Shown here: positions 1-10,611 of the stretch, piece after piece
Layout of the letters: every line of letters starts with the position of its first letter
Position numbering within the stretch: position 1 is the first letter of the stretch
Source of the DNA: Trissonchulus latispiculum
Lineage: Eukaryota > Nematoda > Enoplea > Enoplida > Ironidae
Direction of reading: 5' to 3'
Assembly: GCA_030248195.1 (NCBI GenBank)
Contig: JASAND010012742.1
Coordinates: forward strand, 1-64,000
Length of the DNA stretch: 64,000 bases
The notes under the pieces: model-generated
Database searches by the model: none
Seen by the model: only the letters and a program-made list of their open reading frames with translations
What the model was told of the DNA's origin: nothing
Translations under genes and position numbers: made by a program

Positions 1-1119
1 CGAAAAAAACTTAAAAGTAACCTGATATTACACTTCAAGAAAAGTGATATTAGCGATTACTTACGTTAGACCTATTTTCCACAACAGTACCAGCATTACA
101 TGAAGGATGAGATAAGTGTGAGGCGGTCGTATCTTAAAATGTCGTCTCCGTAGTCGGTTTCGCAGCTTTCTGTCGGTTATTTCTTGGGTGTAGGAGTTGA
201 ATAAATCGTCCAGAAGGTGCAGTTTTGTTGTGCACGCACTAAAATTACGAAAATTATCACAGCTGTGCCGTGCGTACACTCTACATTTAAGCAGTCGTTT
301 AAAATTCTAGTTATCGCCTCAGTGATCAACAGAAATCGTTAATTATGATGTGGAGTTTGGTTTTAGATGCAGAATTTCTTACAGCTATGATGATAATATT
401 TAATTACGTCTACTTACTAGGCACCGGAATTTTTACACCCCTCTGAAAAGACTTCACTTCAGCCAGTCTTCGTCGATTACATAAGCTAAGCTTAACATCC
501 CTAGAAAAGATAAGCTAAACTTACTACTGTAGCAGGTAGCTAACAACAATTGCTATTGACACGCGCAGCAAAAATGTAAGTAGCCTTATGGTCAAGCCAG
601 CGCAACCACGCAGTGTCATTACTAAGGACAACGTTATAAATCTTACATAAATAAAAGTTGAAGTTAAAATTTGTATAGTATTTAGAATGTGTAACAGCCA
701 AGTGTGTGATGTAAAGTTGACAGACTTTCGGCTGTTGAGAAATCCTGTTCTGTAATACAATAACTATGTTCTTGTTGAAGCAGTTAGCGCATTCATTTAC
801 TGTAACGTACGTATGCATGCGTATTCGTTGTTGGTTTCATTAAAAGATTCAGGTAATAATGAAAGAGAAGTAGACAAATGCAGTATAGTGCTCGTACTCA
901 GGTTGTAAACAATTAGTTTTTGGAGGCTTCTTTAACAGACTGCTTCCAGAATACATAATACTTTTCCTTTTCTTGTGTGCTAATTTTTTATCCCTTTTTC
1001 ATAGCTTTTTCTTTTACATGATCTTCTTTCTTGTGTGTAAATGTATCTTCAGCTGTGCGTTTAGCTCGTTGCGTTTTAAGAGACTGGTGTGATGCAGTGC
1101 TCCTATTAGAAGGTTGTTC
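1..1119. other. AT-rich non-coding sequence, no gene seen
   Basis: Only short chance ORFs are present in all frames, and none resembles a known protein. If the POLR1A gene continues upstream, this is part of one of its introns. I see no repeat structure here comparable with the elements downstream. Confidence 0.5.
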
Positions 1120-2107
1120 TTAAGGTGGTGATTCCCTTTGGGCACATATTATTGGTTGACGGTTCAAATCAAGATGAAATTTGATGAAACTTTCCAAAAT
1201 AAGTTCTTTTAGCATTCTAACACCCTCCGCGCAATCCCGCTTCAAAACTTTGACGTCTCCGTTCAGGGCGGTTTTGCCAATTTTGGACATTTAGACAGTA
1301 GCTGCATAGCTATGACCATATTCATTCGAAAGATCTTGTTGAGCTCCACATTTTTGCTTTTTAAACCTCCTTTTTAGCTTTTCTCTATAGTGAGATATAG
1401 CTGATTTTCTTATTTTGGCGTTAAAAATTTGGCATTTTTGCAGAAATCAAATAATCCGCCATTTTTTGAGCTACGCAAGCCGTAAAATTAAACTAAGAGT
1501 GTTAATTTGAAGGTCTCGTCGGGGCCAATTATTCGTGGCATTGTAATCTTCTAAATGCTATCCCGTACGCTGCTATCATAAAAAATGTAGTTTTTGTAAA
1601 AACATGACCAATTTTTTCCAGCGATTGTGGAGCATTTAATATGCAAGCTAGAGGGTTGCCACTGACTGGATGTGTTTTACACAAAAATACCCAGGGACTC
1701 TTTTTTAGTTGCCCCGATTGCTACTTTCTAGCTAAAGTGGTCGCTTGCCAAAGTTGGGAAAAGTAGGCAAAATCCAGGTTACGCTTACATTTTAGCTAAT
1801 TTCTTTATGACGAAGGGCGAGTTTATAATAATTAAAAAAGGGTCCCCAGCTATTTAATAGTGGATTCGAATGATGTGGCCAACGCCTCACGAAAAAATTT
1901 ACTTTAGTCTGGAAAAAATCTGGAAAATTAAATTACTTCGAAAATGCAGTAAAATAATTTCCGAGAATTAAAGTTAGGTTCACTGTATTCATTAGAAAGA
2001 GCAAATGTTAAGCTTCATTTCGATATAAAAATAGCTTATTAACTCCAAGGAATGAATGAGTAATAAGGGTTCAAATTTGATGTCTCCAAAAGGAATCACC
2101 ACCTTAA
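1120..2107. mobile_element. TTAA-flanked element, GGTGGTGATTCC ends (980 bp)
   Basis: TTAA at 1120-1123 and 2104-2107 bounds a 980-bp non-coding unit. Its ends are inverted: GGTGGTGATTCC on the left and GGAATCACCACC on the right. Related right ends occur at 46424-46441 and 49394-49410, including the subterminal stretch on fat-rich 'CATCAAATTTCATCTTG' type sequence. A TTAA target duplication is typical of piggyBac or Kolobok transposons. No transposase is present, so the superfamily is undecided. Confidence 0.75.
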
Positions 2108-2142
2108 GGTTGTCGCGTTCAAATTCGGTGAAACTTTTCTTA

Positions 2143-2727
2143 GAAAATTCCGGCGATTCTAAAAGTGAACTTTCGCAAAACTTAACCGGTTTAGGTCAAT
2201 TTTGGTATTGATGTATTTAAATGCATTTCTGATCGAACAATAGCAAAATTTGAAAATTTAAAAAATTACAAATTTTTAAGTTTTCTCAGAGGGGGCCAAG
2301 GGGAACCAAAAACGTTTTTGTCTTCAATTTTGTTAAATAGTTCCATATATGGGTTTTTTGGATCGCTGAACGCGAATCTGTTATTCGCTATCTAGAAATA
2401 AGCTAAAGTTGTAAGCTTAACATTTAAGCTTGTATCAAGAGAACGAACAGATGGATCGAAAACGGTTTTCAGATTCGTGTTCAGCGACCCAGGAAATCCC
2501 TATATGGAACTTTTAACAAAATTGAAGACAAAAAATTTTTTGGTTCCCCTTGGTCCCCTGTGGGAAAACTTGAAAATTTATTATTTTTAAAAATTTGAAA
2601 TTTTGCTATAGATCTATCAGAAATGTATTCAAATCCATCAATACCAAAATTGAACTAAACTGGTTAAGTTTAGCGAAAGTTTGCTTACAGGTGTGCGTCT
2701 GCCTTAGTATCGCCGAAATTCCTTCTA
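2143..2727. mobile_element. Palindromic MITE, GGGGACCAAGG family, copy 1
   Basis: A nearly complete palindrome with its centre near 2430. The arms carry the mirrored blocks GGCCAAGGGGAACCAAAAA and TTTTTTGGTTCCCCTTGG, then AATTTTGTTAAA-type sequence and a central AAGCTT-rich segment. The same arm blocks recur at 8672-9269 and 38456-39062. It is non-coding. The outer ends of this copy are diverged, so the limits are approximate. Confidence 0.7.
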
Positions 2728-3380
2728 TTGACATTTCTGTTCTGACCCTTAAACGAAATCACCGCTGCCATTGCCAATTTCAAAGTTGAAAAAGCTTTTC
2801 GTATTAGCTTCTTATTCTCTTTACTTTTTTGAATTTATTGTTTGACTTTTAGTTAAATACTGGTGAGTTTACCGATTAATACATATTCTGTTTTAGCTTC
2901 CAGATCCTCTTTTTTACGCCTTCCGTTGCTTCTTCAAACAGATTTTAACAGATGATTTCGTTCGATTAGCGTACTACATGGCTTCTACTTCAGTTTAAAG
3001 TCTGCACTTGCTCACCGAGTTATTTGAACTAAGAAACGCTTGCAAATTCTGATTTTAGAAATTTGCTTGTTTTGCTTGTCTTAAGTAAAACTTTGGTATT
3101 TCAGGTGAACAGATGTCAAAGCAAAGCTGAAAGTGGTGTCAAGTAAGCTTTTTATTTGATTGTTTGTTATTTATGCAGTTTGACTTACGAACGTGTTTGC
3201 TTTGCTTTTATTGCTATCTTGAATGTTATTTATATAATTCTTTGCTACGTATTAATATTAATATTGCGAAACGTTTATACTGATAAGCAATACTGTATGG
3301 GTTTCGTCTAGTATATTTTACGTCGTAATTAATTTATTTACTGTTTTATTTTATTTTGCTTTTGTTCTATTTGTACTCAG
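2728..3380. other. Intronic sequence before POLR1A exon A
   Basis: AT-rich sequence with no coding similarity or clear repeat. It ends in a pyrimidine-rich stretch and CAG at 3378-3380, which serves as the splice acceptor for the next exon. A second acceptor candidate, TTTTAG, lies at 3409-3414. Confidence 0.5.
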
Positions 3381-3548
3381 TTACTATGGGATGCTTAGAG
3401 TTTTTGCATTTTAGACTTCATCGGAAGATTCCTGATCCAGTGATTAGCACCTTTTCACCGGGGTCCTATCTGGGCTCCATGTCAGAGCGACTGTACAAAC
3501 GATTGAACGAATTTTGTCAATCAAAGGGTTCTGATGGAATTCTAAGAG
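3381..3548 (+). CDS. POLR1A: RNA polymerase I largest subunit, exon A
   Basis: First recognisable exon in the window of the largest catalytic subunit of RNA polymerase I, the nucleolar enzyme that makes 35S/45S pre-rRNA. The translation includes DPVISTFSPGSYLGSMSERL, which resembles the divergent stretch of RPA190 just before the trigger-loop region. The donor is AGAG|GTACCT, leaving one base that joins in frame with exon B. The 5' limit is uncertain: acceptors at 3380 or 3414 are both plausible. Earlier exons (clamp head, active-site NADFDGDQ region) are not in the window, so the gene is cut by the left edge or by very long introns. Confidence 0.75.
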
Positions 3549-3916
3549 GTACCTCATTTTACTACAAACTTTGCTAAGAATTATACTGTTACGGTTACTG
3601 GAAGTGAACAATTCTTCAACTTCTGACCTTGCCCCAGGCCCCCCAGGTCGTCTCCTTTTCAGTACTTTGGATGCTACGCTAATTGAAAACTATACTATAG
3701 TCTTTTTCCAATTCTATGTTGATATAATCGGCTTGATAACATGTGTAAATTTATTTTTGAACTTACTGTCATGGATTTCTGAATTGCATTGGAAACAGTT
3801 ATATACGTACTATGTCTGCAATTACCTTGACCCATTTAGCTTCGTTTGTTTTTAGCTGCTTTCCTCTATAGCTCTTTCCTTTATCGTAATTATCAGTTAA
3901 TAATTGTTTATCTTAG

Positions 3917-4023
3917 GCTCAAGAAATGAAGTAAACGTTAGTGATTTTGAGGACATGTATTTGCTGAAGAACCTTCGTTCTACGGTGCAACCGGGCGAGG
4001 CCGTCGGCCTACTTGCTGCCCAG
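3917..4023 (+). CDS. POLR1A: POLR1A exon B
   Basis: 107 bp, acceptor TTATCTTAG and donor CAG|GTAAAG. The reading frame joins exon A after one base and ends in phase 0. The peptide ends in STVQPGEAVGLLAAQ, the near-invariant lead-in to the trigger helices shared by all multi-subunit polymerase largest subunits. Confidence 0.92.
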
Positions 4024-4168
4024 GTAAAGAAATTTTAACCTCATTTTTAATGAGAATCAGAACCATTCGTTAAGTGCTAAATGTCAGTCCTGAAAGATAG
4101 TCTAAATTGGTTATGCAAATAAGCTGTTTGTTTGATTTAAAAATATAAGCAATTTTTCAAACTTTTAG

Positions 4169-4381
4169 AGTATTGGAGAACCCTCAACTCAGATGACACT
4201 GAACACGTTTCATTTTGCTGGTCGTGGTGAAATGAACGTTACACTTGGAATTCCCAGACTCAGAGAAATTTTGATGGTCGGTACCTGTGGCACTCCTTGT
4301 GTCAAGTGCCGCGTCATTCCTGGACGAGAAACCGAAGCCAGACTAATTGCCAAGAAAATGGATAAAATATTGTTGAAAGAT
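4169..4381 (+). CDS. POLR1A: POLR1A exon C, trigger loop
   Basis: 71 codons, in phase 0 at both ends (acceptor CTTTTAG; donor GAT|GTGCGT). It encodes [18 protein letters not shown] followed by [18 protein letters not shown]. This is the trigger loop plus the Pol I-specific '[12 protein letters not shown]' signature, which separates it from Pol II and Pol III. The trigger loop closes on the incoming nucleotide during catalysis. The following jaw sequence ([17 protein letters not shown]) is diverged. This is the best single diagnostic exon of the window. Confidence 0.96.
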
Positions 4382-4450
4382 GTGCGTACAAAATGCTTTC
4401 TTACAAACTTGTTCAGTGTTTACACAGTGATACTGATTTTTTCAACGTAG

Positions 4451-4731
4451 TTAAGAGGGTCCATTTTTTGTCTTTTTTTCTACTTTCTCCGATCTTGCTG
4501 ACTTTTACTTTTTTATTTTCCAGACCGTATGTTTTCAGTTACTTTTTTAAGTTCCTATCTTTTAACACAATGAGATCTCAACTTTGAAGTGAAATTACTT
4601 AATAACCGCAAGACCTATGACTTTAATATTAAAAACAAGTTAATATGCGTACACGTTTACTGTTTGGACAACAAAATGCGTAAAAACCAGTGAGATCGGA
4701 GAAAAAATGATAAAAAATGGACCCCCCTTAA
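4451..4731. mobile_element. Short TTAA MITE (273 bp)
   Basis: TTAA at 4451-4454 and 4728-4731. The inverted ends are GAGGGTCCATTTTTTGTC and its complement AAAAATGGACCCCCC. Inside each end a CTCCGATCT / AGATCGGAG pair is shared with the MITE at 6086-6384. Non-coding, inside the POLR1A intron between exons C and D. Confidence 0.8.
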
Positions 4732-4828
4732 TTTTCTTTACTTATGTGAATGGATTTGAAAAGAATGCATTTTCAATAGCTAGTTTAGCGGTTTCTATTG
4801 AAAAACTTTATAGATAGGATTGATTAAA

Positions 4829-5391
4829 AGAGAGAAGAGGGGGGGCAAGGGAAAGACAGAGGAAGAAGGAGAAGGAAAGGAGGAGGGAGAGGAAAGAGGA
4901 GGAAAAAAGAAAAAAAGAAGGAAAAAAAGAAAAAAAAAGACGGAGGGGAGAGAGGAAAAAAAAAGAGAGGGAAAGGAAAGAGAGGAGAGAAAAAGAGGAA
5001 GAGGGGAAGGGAGGGAGAAAGGGGGAGAAAAAGAAAGGGAGGAGGGGGAGAGAGAAAGAAAGGGAAGGGAAAGGGGGAAAGGAGAAGGAAAGGAAAGGAA
5101 AAAAAAGGAAAGAAAAGGAGAAAAAGGGAGAAGGGAAAAGGGGAAGAGGAAAAAGAGAAGGGGGAGGAGAAAGAAGAGAAGGGAGAAAGAAGAAAGAAGG
5201 GAAGAGAGGGGGGGAGAGAAGGAGGAAGAGAGAAAGAGAAAGGAAAGAAAAAGAGAGGGAAAGAGGAAAGAAGAAAGGAAGAGAGAGAAGGAAGAGAAAA
5301 GAAAAAAGGAGAGAGGAAAGGAAGAAGAGAAGAGAAGAGAAAGGAAAGAAAAGAAAAAAAGGAGAGGAGGGAAGGGGAAAAAAAAGGGGGA
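4829..5391 (+). repeat. Polypurine tract (about 560 bp)
   Basis: Almost unbroken A/G on the + strand, the POLR1A coding strand, made of irregular GGGAAA, GGAAGA and GAGAAA words with only a few pyrimidines. It creates long open frames on both strands that are compositional artefacts. It lies between exons C and D. Such tracts can form triplex or R-loop structures when transcribed. Confidence 0.9.
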
Positions 5392-5538
5392 TAAAAATGA
5401 AATTGCTATGTTGGTGATTCTTGATTACGTAATGATTTTGGTTGCGCATTATACCTCGATATTTTACCGCATACTAACTTGTGAATATGTGCACTGTCTT
5501 TAATCGAAACACTGCTTTTACTGTCATTGTCATTTTAG

Positions 5539-5585
5539 GTTCTGAAATCTGTGAAAATTCAGGAGTCCGAAGTTGTTAGTTACAG
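5539..5585 (+). CDS. POLR1A: POLR1A exon D (47-bp micro-exon)
   Basis: Acceptor CATTTTAG. The donor inside TACAG|GTTTCG was chosen because the two leftover bases (AG) plus the first base of exon E make a serine codon and keep the frame open. It encodes VLKSVKIQESEVVSY, matching the jaw segment of Pol I largest subunits. Confidence 0.85.
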
Positions 5586-5762
5586 GTTTCGTGTATCCTT
5601 TTGGTGTATTAGCATTAGATTTGGAAATAGATTCTACATACTGTGTAGAAGGAAAACGCAGTTATAAGAATTCCTAGGTAGTTGATCTATAAAATAGTTT
5701 CAATTGGTGTGTTGTTTTCCAGGCTCTTAGCGGAGGGTTTATAATGATGGTCTTTATTTTAG

Positions 5763-5933
5763 CGACGCTGGACGCTATTATAAGTTGCTGTTTACGGTGT
5801 GCAGTCTCAAGCGTCGTGAATCCAGAACTGATCATCTCAGTAACAGACAGATTTTGCGCTGTATTGAGCGCGTTTTCATCAAAAAGCTGCTCACTCAGCT
5901 ACAGCATAAGCTAAAGGATATTGCCAACCAGTC
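5763..5933 (+). CDS. POLR1A: POLR1A exon E, jaw
   Basis: Acceptor TTATTTTAG, donor CAGTC|GTGAGT. It encodes DAGRYYKLLFTVCSLKRR and then HLSNRQILRCIERVFIKKLL. This corresponds to the Pol I jaw region in which a helix ending in 'RFFKLL' in vertebrates precedes the acidic loop. The exon ends with two bases of a codon completed by exon F. Confidence 0.88.
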
Positions 5934-6085
5934 GTGAGTACATAATACAATGGCACTAGCAAGATAAAACTTTCATAAAAAATTAAGTTGATAAACTGAT
6001 TTTAACCGTTTTATTAAACAGCCATTTTTTGAAAGCTCTATTATTACAATAAAAACTCCAAGGACTTTTCGCTCCAAGAATAAAC

Positions 6086-6384
6086 TTAAGGGGGGTCCAA
6101 ATTTTGGTTATTTTCTCTACTTTCTCCGATCTCGCCATTTTTACATATTTTATGGTCGAAACGATATATTTTAACGAGTTTTTAAAATTAAAGTTGTAAA
6201 TCGTACGTCGAGTCGTCGTTGTCGTCGCCGAGTAATTTCACCTCAAAGTTGAGGTTCGTGTACGACTTACAACTTTAGTTTAGAAGCTCCTTAGTATATA
6301 CCGTTTGGACCATAAAATATGTAAAATTCAGCGAGATCGGAGAAACTAGAAAAAATGGCCAAAATTTGGACCCCCTCCCCTTAA
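6086..6384. mobile_element. Short TTAA MITE (291 bp) in the exon E-F intron
   Basis: TTAA at 6086-6089 and 6381-6384. The ends are GGGGGGTCCAAATTTTGG and CCAAAATTTGGACCCCC. Arms include CTCCGATCTC / GAGATCGGAG and TATTTTATGG / CCATAAAATA. It belongs to the same family as 4451-4731. It makes up half of this 567-bp intron. Confidence 0.85.
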
Positions 6385-6500
6385 GTTTCAAATTGTTACG
6401 CAGCTTGTTTTAACCCAGCAATCGAGTCAAAGTGTACAGGACACTTAACCCCTGTTGATTTGCTTTGACAATTATATACTTACTCGCTTTTGTTACTCAG

Positions 6501-6603
6501 GTTGACGGATAACCAGCGAATATTTCGCCGAGCGCGTGCGGCTGATACTGATCAAAACGAAACCGACGTCGGCGGCTTCAGAGATGATGGAGATTCTGAC
6601 AAT
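6501..6603 (+). CDS. POLR1A: POLR1A exon F, start of acidic loop
   Basis: Acceptor TTACTCAG, donor AAT|GTAATA. The first base completes the serine codon from exon E. It encodes LTDNQRIFRRARAADTDQNE followed by DVGGFRDDGDSDN. The composition turns acidic, as expected for the DNA-mimicking (expander) loop inserted in the Pol I jaw. Confidence 0.85.
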
Positions 6604-6662
6604 GTAATAACAAGTTATGACGTAATAATTCGATTAATCTGACCAAGAGTGCATAATTGCAC

Positions 6663-7840
6663 TATTATTAAGAAGAAGAGTAAGCCAAGTAAGAGGCTCC
6701 TAAGGTGCTCCGACCACAATACGCGAATGTTCCCCCGTTTGGGGGTGTCGAACAAATCGACAGCGCATACCCCACCCTCCGTTTGGTGGGGTGGGGGCGG
6801 TAGCCAAAAAGAGGTTCCTGTTTCAAATGTTTCATATTTTGGAACGAGAATAGTTTTTGTCTTGTCTTCAGAATCTATCGAGTTCCTGCTTTCTGAGTAT
6901 ATACTTATCAAAAAAAAATATAATTTATTTTCAGGAAACGGTGATAAAATTTATTCATTTCATTCTGTTAGAATTTCATGTTTCGTGTTTGAAATGTTTT
7001 AATTATCGAAATATTAGAGAATTTTCGAATTTCTTACCCTTTGTTAACAGTTTTCGAAAGTAAATGTTCGTTATGAGCGAATATAATTCTAAATTAATTT
7101 GTAAGCGATATGTCATATATGTTTGTTCACCACATTAATGACACTTTATGAGGCGACTGGCGGCGAAACTATCTTTCACTTATTTTGTAGAAGATTTTTC
7201 CAAAGCAACCTAAAGAACTTAGTTCTACACTTCTCCACTGATGAGCCGCAAGTGTTTGAACCAAGTCTGGCAGAGGTCGCATGCACTACTAATATAGGAA
7301 TTTAATGTGTTTTTACGTGTACATATGATAACTGGAAAATGTTGGAATTAGCACGAGAGTGTATTTTATTTATTTCTTTAATATTGGGCTGGCTTCTGTT
7401 TTTGTACACTTCATCCCAGAAATAAATTCCGGAAAAGGAAAAGTAGTGGTACGTAAACTAACTTGTTTCTATTCCTGTTTGGTGGGGGGGGGTAGCCAAC
7501 AGCCAATCAGATTGCTGAAACCCCCCTCCGATTGTAGAAACTCCTCCGTAGTTACAGCTTATTTCCAAAAAGGGTCCTGTTTGGGAGGGGGGGGTAGTCA
7601 CAGAAAGTGGTCCCCGTTTGGGGGGGGGGTTGCCAACAGCCAATCAGAATGAGCTAAACTTAGCCTGCTTGGGCGATCCCCCCAAACGGGGACTTCTTTT
7701 AACGACCCCCCCCCCAAACGTAGACCACTTTTTGCGACCCCCCCCCACCAAACGGGGGACGTTCGCGTATTGTCGTCGGAGCACCGTTACGCAATGCCAA
7801 GAAGAGGAGCCCTCTATTGGCTTACTCTTCTTCTAATATA
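6663..7840. mobile_element. MITE with GAAGAGTAAGCC ends, copy 1
   Basis: Inverted ends: AAGAAGAGTAAGCC at left and GGCTTACTCTTCTTCT at right. Next inside comes a GTGCTCCGACCACAATACGCG / CGCGTATTGTCGTCGGAGC pair. The middle is rich in runs of C or G and repeated CCGTTTGGGG / CCCCAAACGG blocks. A shorter relative lies at 33709-33990. Non-coding; it fills most of the exon F-G intron. Confidence 0.75.
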
Positions 7841-8379
7841 TAGAAGAAAACCATGGACTCTTGATTTGACTTATTTATCTTCACTGAATAATCGGCTTTG
7901 TGCAGACACCCATTTCTATCTGTCCTTTCTTCCTTTGTGGTTTCCGACGGTAGTATTGATTACATACAATACAATCTATTGAGTGATCAGTTGGGCTAAG
8001 TCTGGCTAAAATGTTTCTGAAACATTCTTAGTATCTTAGTAACCCATCCTTGGAGTATGTGAACAAACCCGAACCACAGACGCCATTTTTTAGATGTTTT
8101 AAGCTTTTTACAGAAATTTAATAAAAGTTTTTTTTTCACCTACAATAAATGTGAGACCATACCAACAACCCCCGAGTTATGCCCATGGCCAGGATCTAGT
8201 CATATAATGCCACCAGCAGTATGCATGCAGAAAGTATCGTATTATTTTTAAAGCTTATGCTAAAGTTGCATATTTCGTCTGGATGTAAGAAGGTCTTTGT
8301 TATGCACTCTTGCTTATTTTATTTTATTTTGCTACCTACACACTGCAATTTATTCTGAAATGTGAGTTACGTTATATAG
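7841..8379. other. Intronic sequence, no gene or clear repeat
   Basis: Unique-looking AT-rich sequence between a MITE and exon G. It ends with the acceptor GTTATATAG at 8371-8379. Confidence 0.5.
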
Positions 8380-8491
8380 GATGATGCCAATGCTGCTGAC
8401 TTAGATGCATCGGAGCAACGGAATAGGTTTCGTCAGTCTGACATGAATGAATACGTTGGTGAAGAGGAGGAACAGCAGATTTTCCCCTCTG
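8380..8491 (+). CDS. POLR1A: POLR1A exon G, acidic loop
   Basis: 37 codons plus one base. Acceptor TATATAG, donor TCTG|GTAGGT. The peptide is DDANAADLDASEQRNRF, then DMNEYVGEEEEQQIFPS. Strongly acidic and low in hydrophobics, it matches the character rather than the sequence of the Pol I acidic loop. The frame joins exon H. Confidence 0.82.
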
Positions 8492-8575
8492 GTAGGTTCA
8501 AAAGTTCATGTTCAGGTTTATGCGCAAACAAAGGTATACTAATTTGACCTGATTCTTAATTTGTATCTGATACCA

Positions 8576-9530
8576 AGAAGGGTGTGACAACTGGCCAGCT
8601 CTCTCTTATCAGAGCCAAAACTATGGTCTGTTCGCTAACGGCCTACCCCCTCCCCAAGTTGGACCCCAGTGGGATCTTTTCAGGATAACCCACCCCAGGC
8701 CCAGATTCCGCAAAACTTGACTAAATGAGCTGAACCTTGGTGTAGGTATGTTTTCGACCATGCTGAGTTCAAATATCGCAAAATTTTTCGATTTCGCGAG
8801 TTTAGATTTTTTTCGATTCGTAAGGGGGGACCAAGGGGAACCGAAACATTTTTTGTCTTTGATTTAGCTGAAAAGCGATATTTAGGGGTTTTCCAGGTTG
8901 CAGGACACGAATCTGAAATCCGTTTTTCGATTCAGGTTTTCGTTAGCTCCGTATAAGCTTACATCTTAAGCTTACAACTTTAGCGTATACTGAGATAACG
9001 AAAAGCTGAATCGTCAAACGGATTTCAGATTCGTGTTCTGCGACCTCGAAAACCCCTGAATGCAACTTTTCAGCAAAATCGAAGACAAAAAATGCTTCGG
9101 TTTCCCATGGTCCCCCCTTACGGATCGAAAAAAATCTAATTTCGCGAAATCGAAAAATTTTGTGATATTTGAACTCAGCGTTGTCGAAAACATACCTACA
9201 GCAAGTTTCAGCTCATTTGGTCAAGTTTTGCGGAATCTGGGCCTGGGGTGGGTTATCCTGAAAAGATTCCCCCAGTGAACAGAGCAAATTCGCCCGCTAT
9301 GTTTGTGTTCTAAAGTTCGAAAAAGACACAAATTACACTTACGTACTGCTTGTGTTTTTTAGCTTAAGGACATAAACATAGAGCGAGTGAGCGTACCTCC
9401 GTTTGAACCCCGTACCCATATAGGGGCGGAGTGAGAGGGGGTCAGTTTGGGGAGGGGGTAATAAGCCGATAGCGAACATAGCATGGTTTTGGCTCTGACT
9501 GCAGAGAGTGTGGCGCTTGTCATACTCTTA
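8576..9530. mobile_element. GTGTGAC-family fold-back MITE, copy 1 (with nested element)
   Basis: The left end GGGTGTGACAACTGGCCAG is mirrored by the right end around 9506-9530 (GTGTGGCGCTTGTCATACTC). Inner arms match as CTGTTCGCTAACGGC and GCCGATAGCGAACATAG. The middle is occupied by the nested palindrome 8672-9269. Related copies are at 13295-15131, 32510-33003, 33045-33395 and 35850-36190. Confidence 0.72.
8672..9269. mobile_element. Palindromic MITE, GGGGACCAAGG family, copy 2 (598 bp)
   Basis: Full-length palindrome with ends GGATCTTTTCAGGATAACCC and its complement. An 8-bp target duplication CCCCAGTG lies at 8664-8671 and 9270-9277. The arms carry GGGGACCAAGGGGAACCG and its mirror. An 8-bp duplication points to the hAT group or another 8-bp transposase. 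Non-coding. Confidence 0.85.
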
Positions 9531-9815
9531 TTTACGTACTCTTGCTGATACCTACGTACCTACCCGTAAAGTTAGTCTATTTTTCATTTCTTGGCTCCAA
9601 AATGTAACGGAGTCTAACCACGTTGCGAAGTTTTGTATACAGTTTGTCGGAAAGTAGACGAGTGTTCACGCTGCTATAATTTGCATTTTCAGTTGGCATT
9701 TTTAATTTTAGCCTGGTGTTTGACATTGTAGTTCAATCGTATCAGTGTACAAATCGATTTAATATGAATTATGTTGTCGTTCGTTGTGATTGCTTGGACT
9801 TTTTGTTTTCACTAG

Positions 9816-9943
9816 ATGACAGTTCCTCTGAAGATGAAGACATCATGGCAGATGAGTCTGTTCTTGAGGATTTAAATCATGATAATACTACACCGTCCAA
9901 ATCATTAGTGCCTCCTAAGAAGATTGACGCTAAACGATTACAG
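9816..9943 (+). CDS. POLR1A: POLR1A exon H, acidic loop
   Basis: Acceptor TTTTCACTAG, donor CAG|GTTGGA. The first two bases complete an aspartate codon from exon G. It encodes DDSSSEDEDIMADESVLEDL and then HDNTTPSKSLVPPKKIDAKR. The acidic SSSEDED stretch resembles a casein kinase 2 site cluster. It is followed by the basic run that leads back into the jaw fold. Confidence 0.83.
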
Positions 9944-10181
9944 GTTGGATTTAGCGTCAACTATTTTATATTTTTACATAAATGTCTAACATAGCCGCTT
10001 TGTACTATGTGGACTAAATAATGTCAAAGAATACGCAGTGTATGTGAAGCGTGATCCTGACAGAGTTAGTTAGTTACGTAAGTCGTAGACTTCGACTTAC
10101 TGCCTGTAGATTGGTTTTGACTGGACAAGTGAATCAGCACTTTGTATTTTGTGCACTGATCTAGTATGCTTTTTGTTATAG

Positions 10182-10262
10182 GATGTGTTATGCCAATCCC
10201 AGAACATTTCAGACTATCAGTATGACGTGAAACACGATCGTTGGTGCTCTGTTGAATTCAAG
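10182..10262 (+). CDS. POLR1A: POLR1A exon I
   Basis: 27 codons, phase 0 at both ends (acceptor TTGTTATAG; donor AAG|GTCAGT). NISDYQYDVKHDRWCSVEFK aligns with the jaw strand that reads 'DYQYD...WC' in other Pol I largest subunits. Confidence 0.9.
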
Positions 10263-10462
10263 GTCAGTGACTAAGCTGACCCTGGATTCATCTATATACC
10301 CAAAATAGTGCACACATGCATCACTCGTCTGCTTTCACGTTACACGTGCTAGAACACAGCGTCGATAAAATGCATGCTCTTTAGAAGAAATGAAACCAAT
10401 TTGACTACTTTCTGATTCTGCTGTCTGATTCTTGAAGTGATTGAAAAGTAGGCGGATTATAA

Positions 10463-10611
10463 TTTTCAATGGCTGTTTCTTTAATGGCAGATTAAAAGGG
10501 CTAAAATTAACTCGTTTAATAGGAGGATTAAAAAGGGTCGGATTAAGCGAGTTAATTTTAATCCGTTTAATTCATTTAATCCTGCATTAAAGAAACGGCC
10601 GTTAACATTGT
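10463..10611. mobile_element. GGATTAAA-rich MITE, short copy
   Basis: The inverted ends are GGCTGTTTCTTTAATG and CATTAAAGAAACGGCC. They enclose GGATTAAA, AACTCGTTTAAT and AATCCGTTTAAT words. This is a short relative of the GGGCC-ended element at 28859-31425. It mixes the GGATTAAA and GAGTTAA internal words of two subfamilies. Confidence 0.7.

Noticed and set aside
2595..2789. 64-codon frame as an upstream POLR1A exon
   Set aside because: It lies in the right arm of a palindromic MITE and has no similarity to the polymerase.
4808..5503. Long open frames (213 and 227 codons) on both strands
   Set aside because: They translate the polypurine tract and its complement; composition alone keeps them open.
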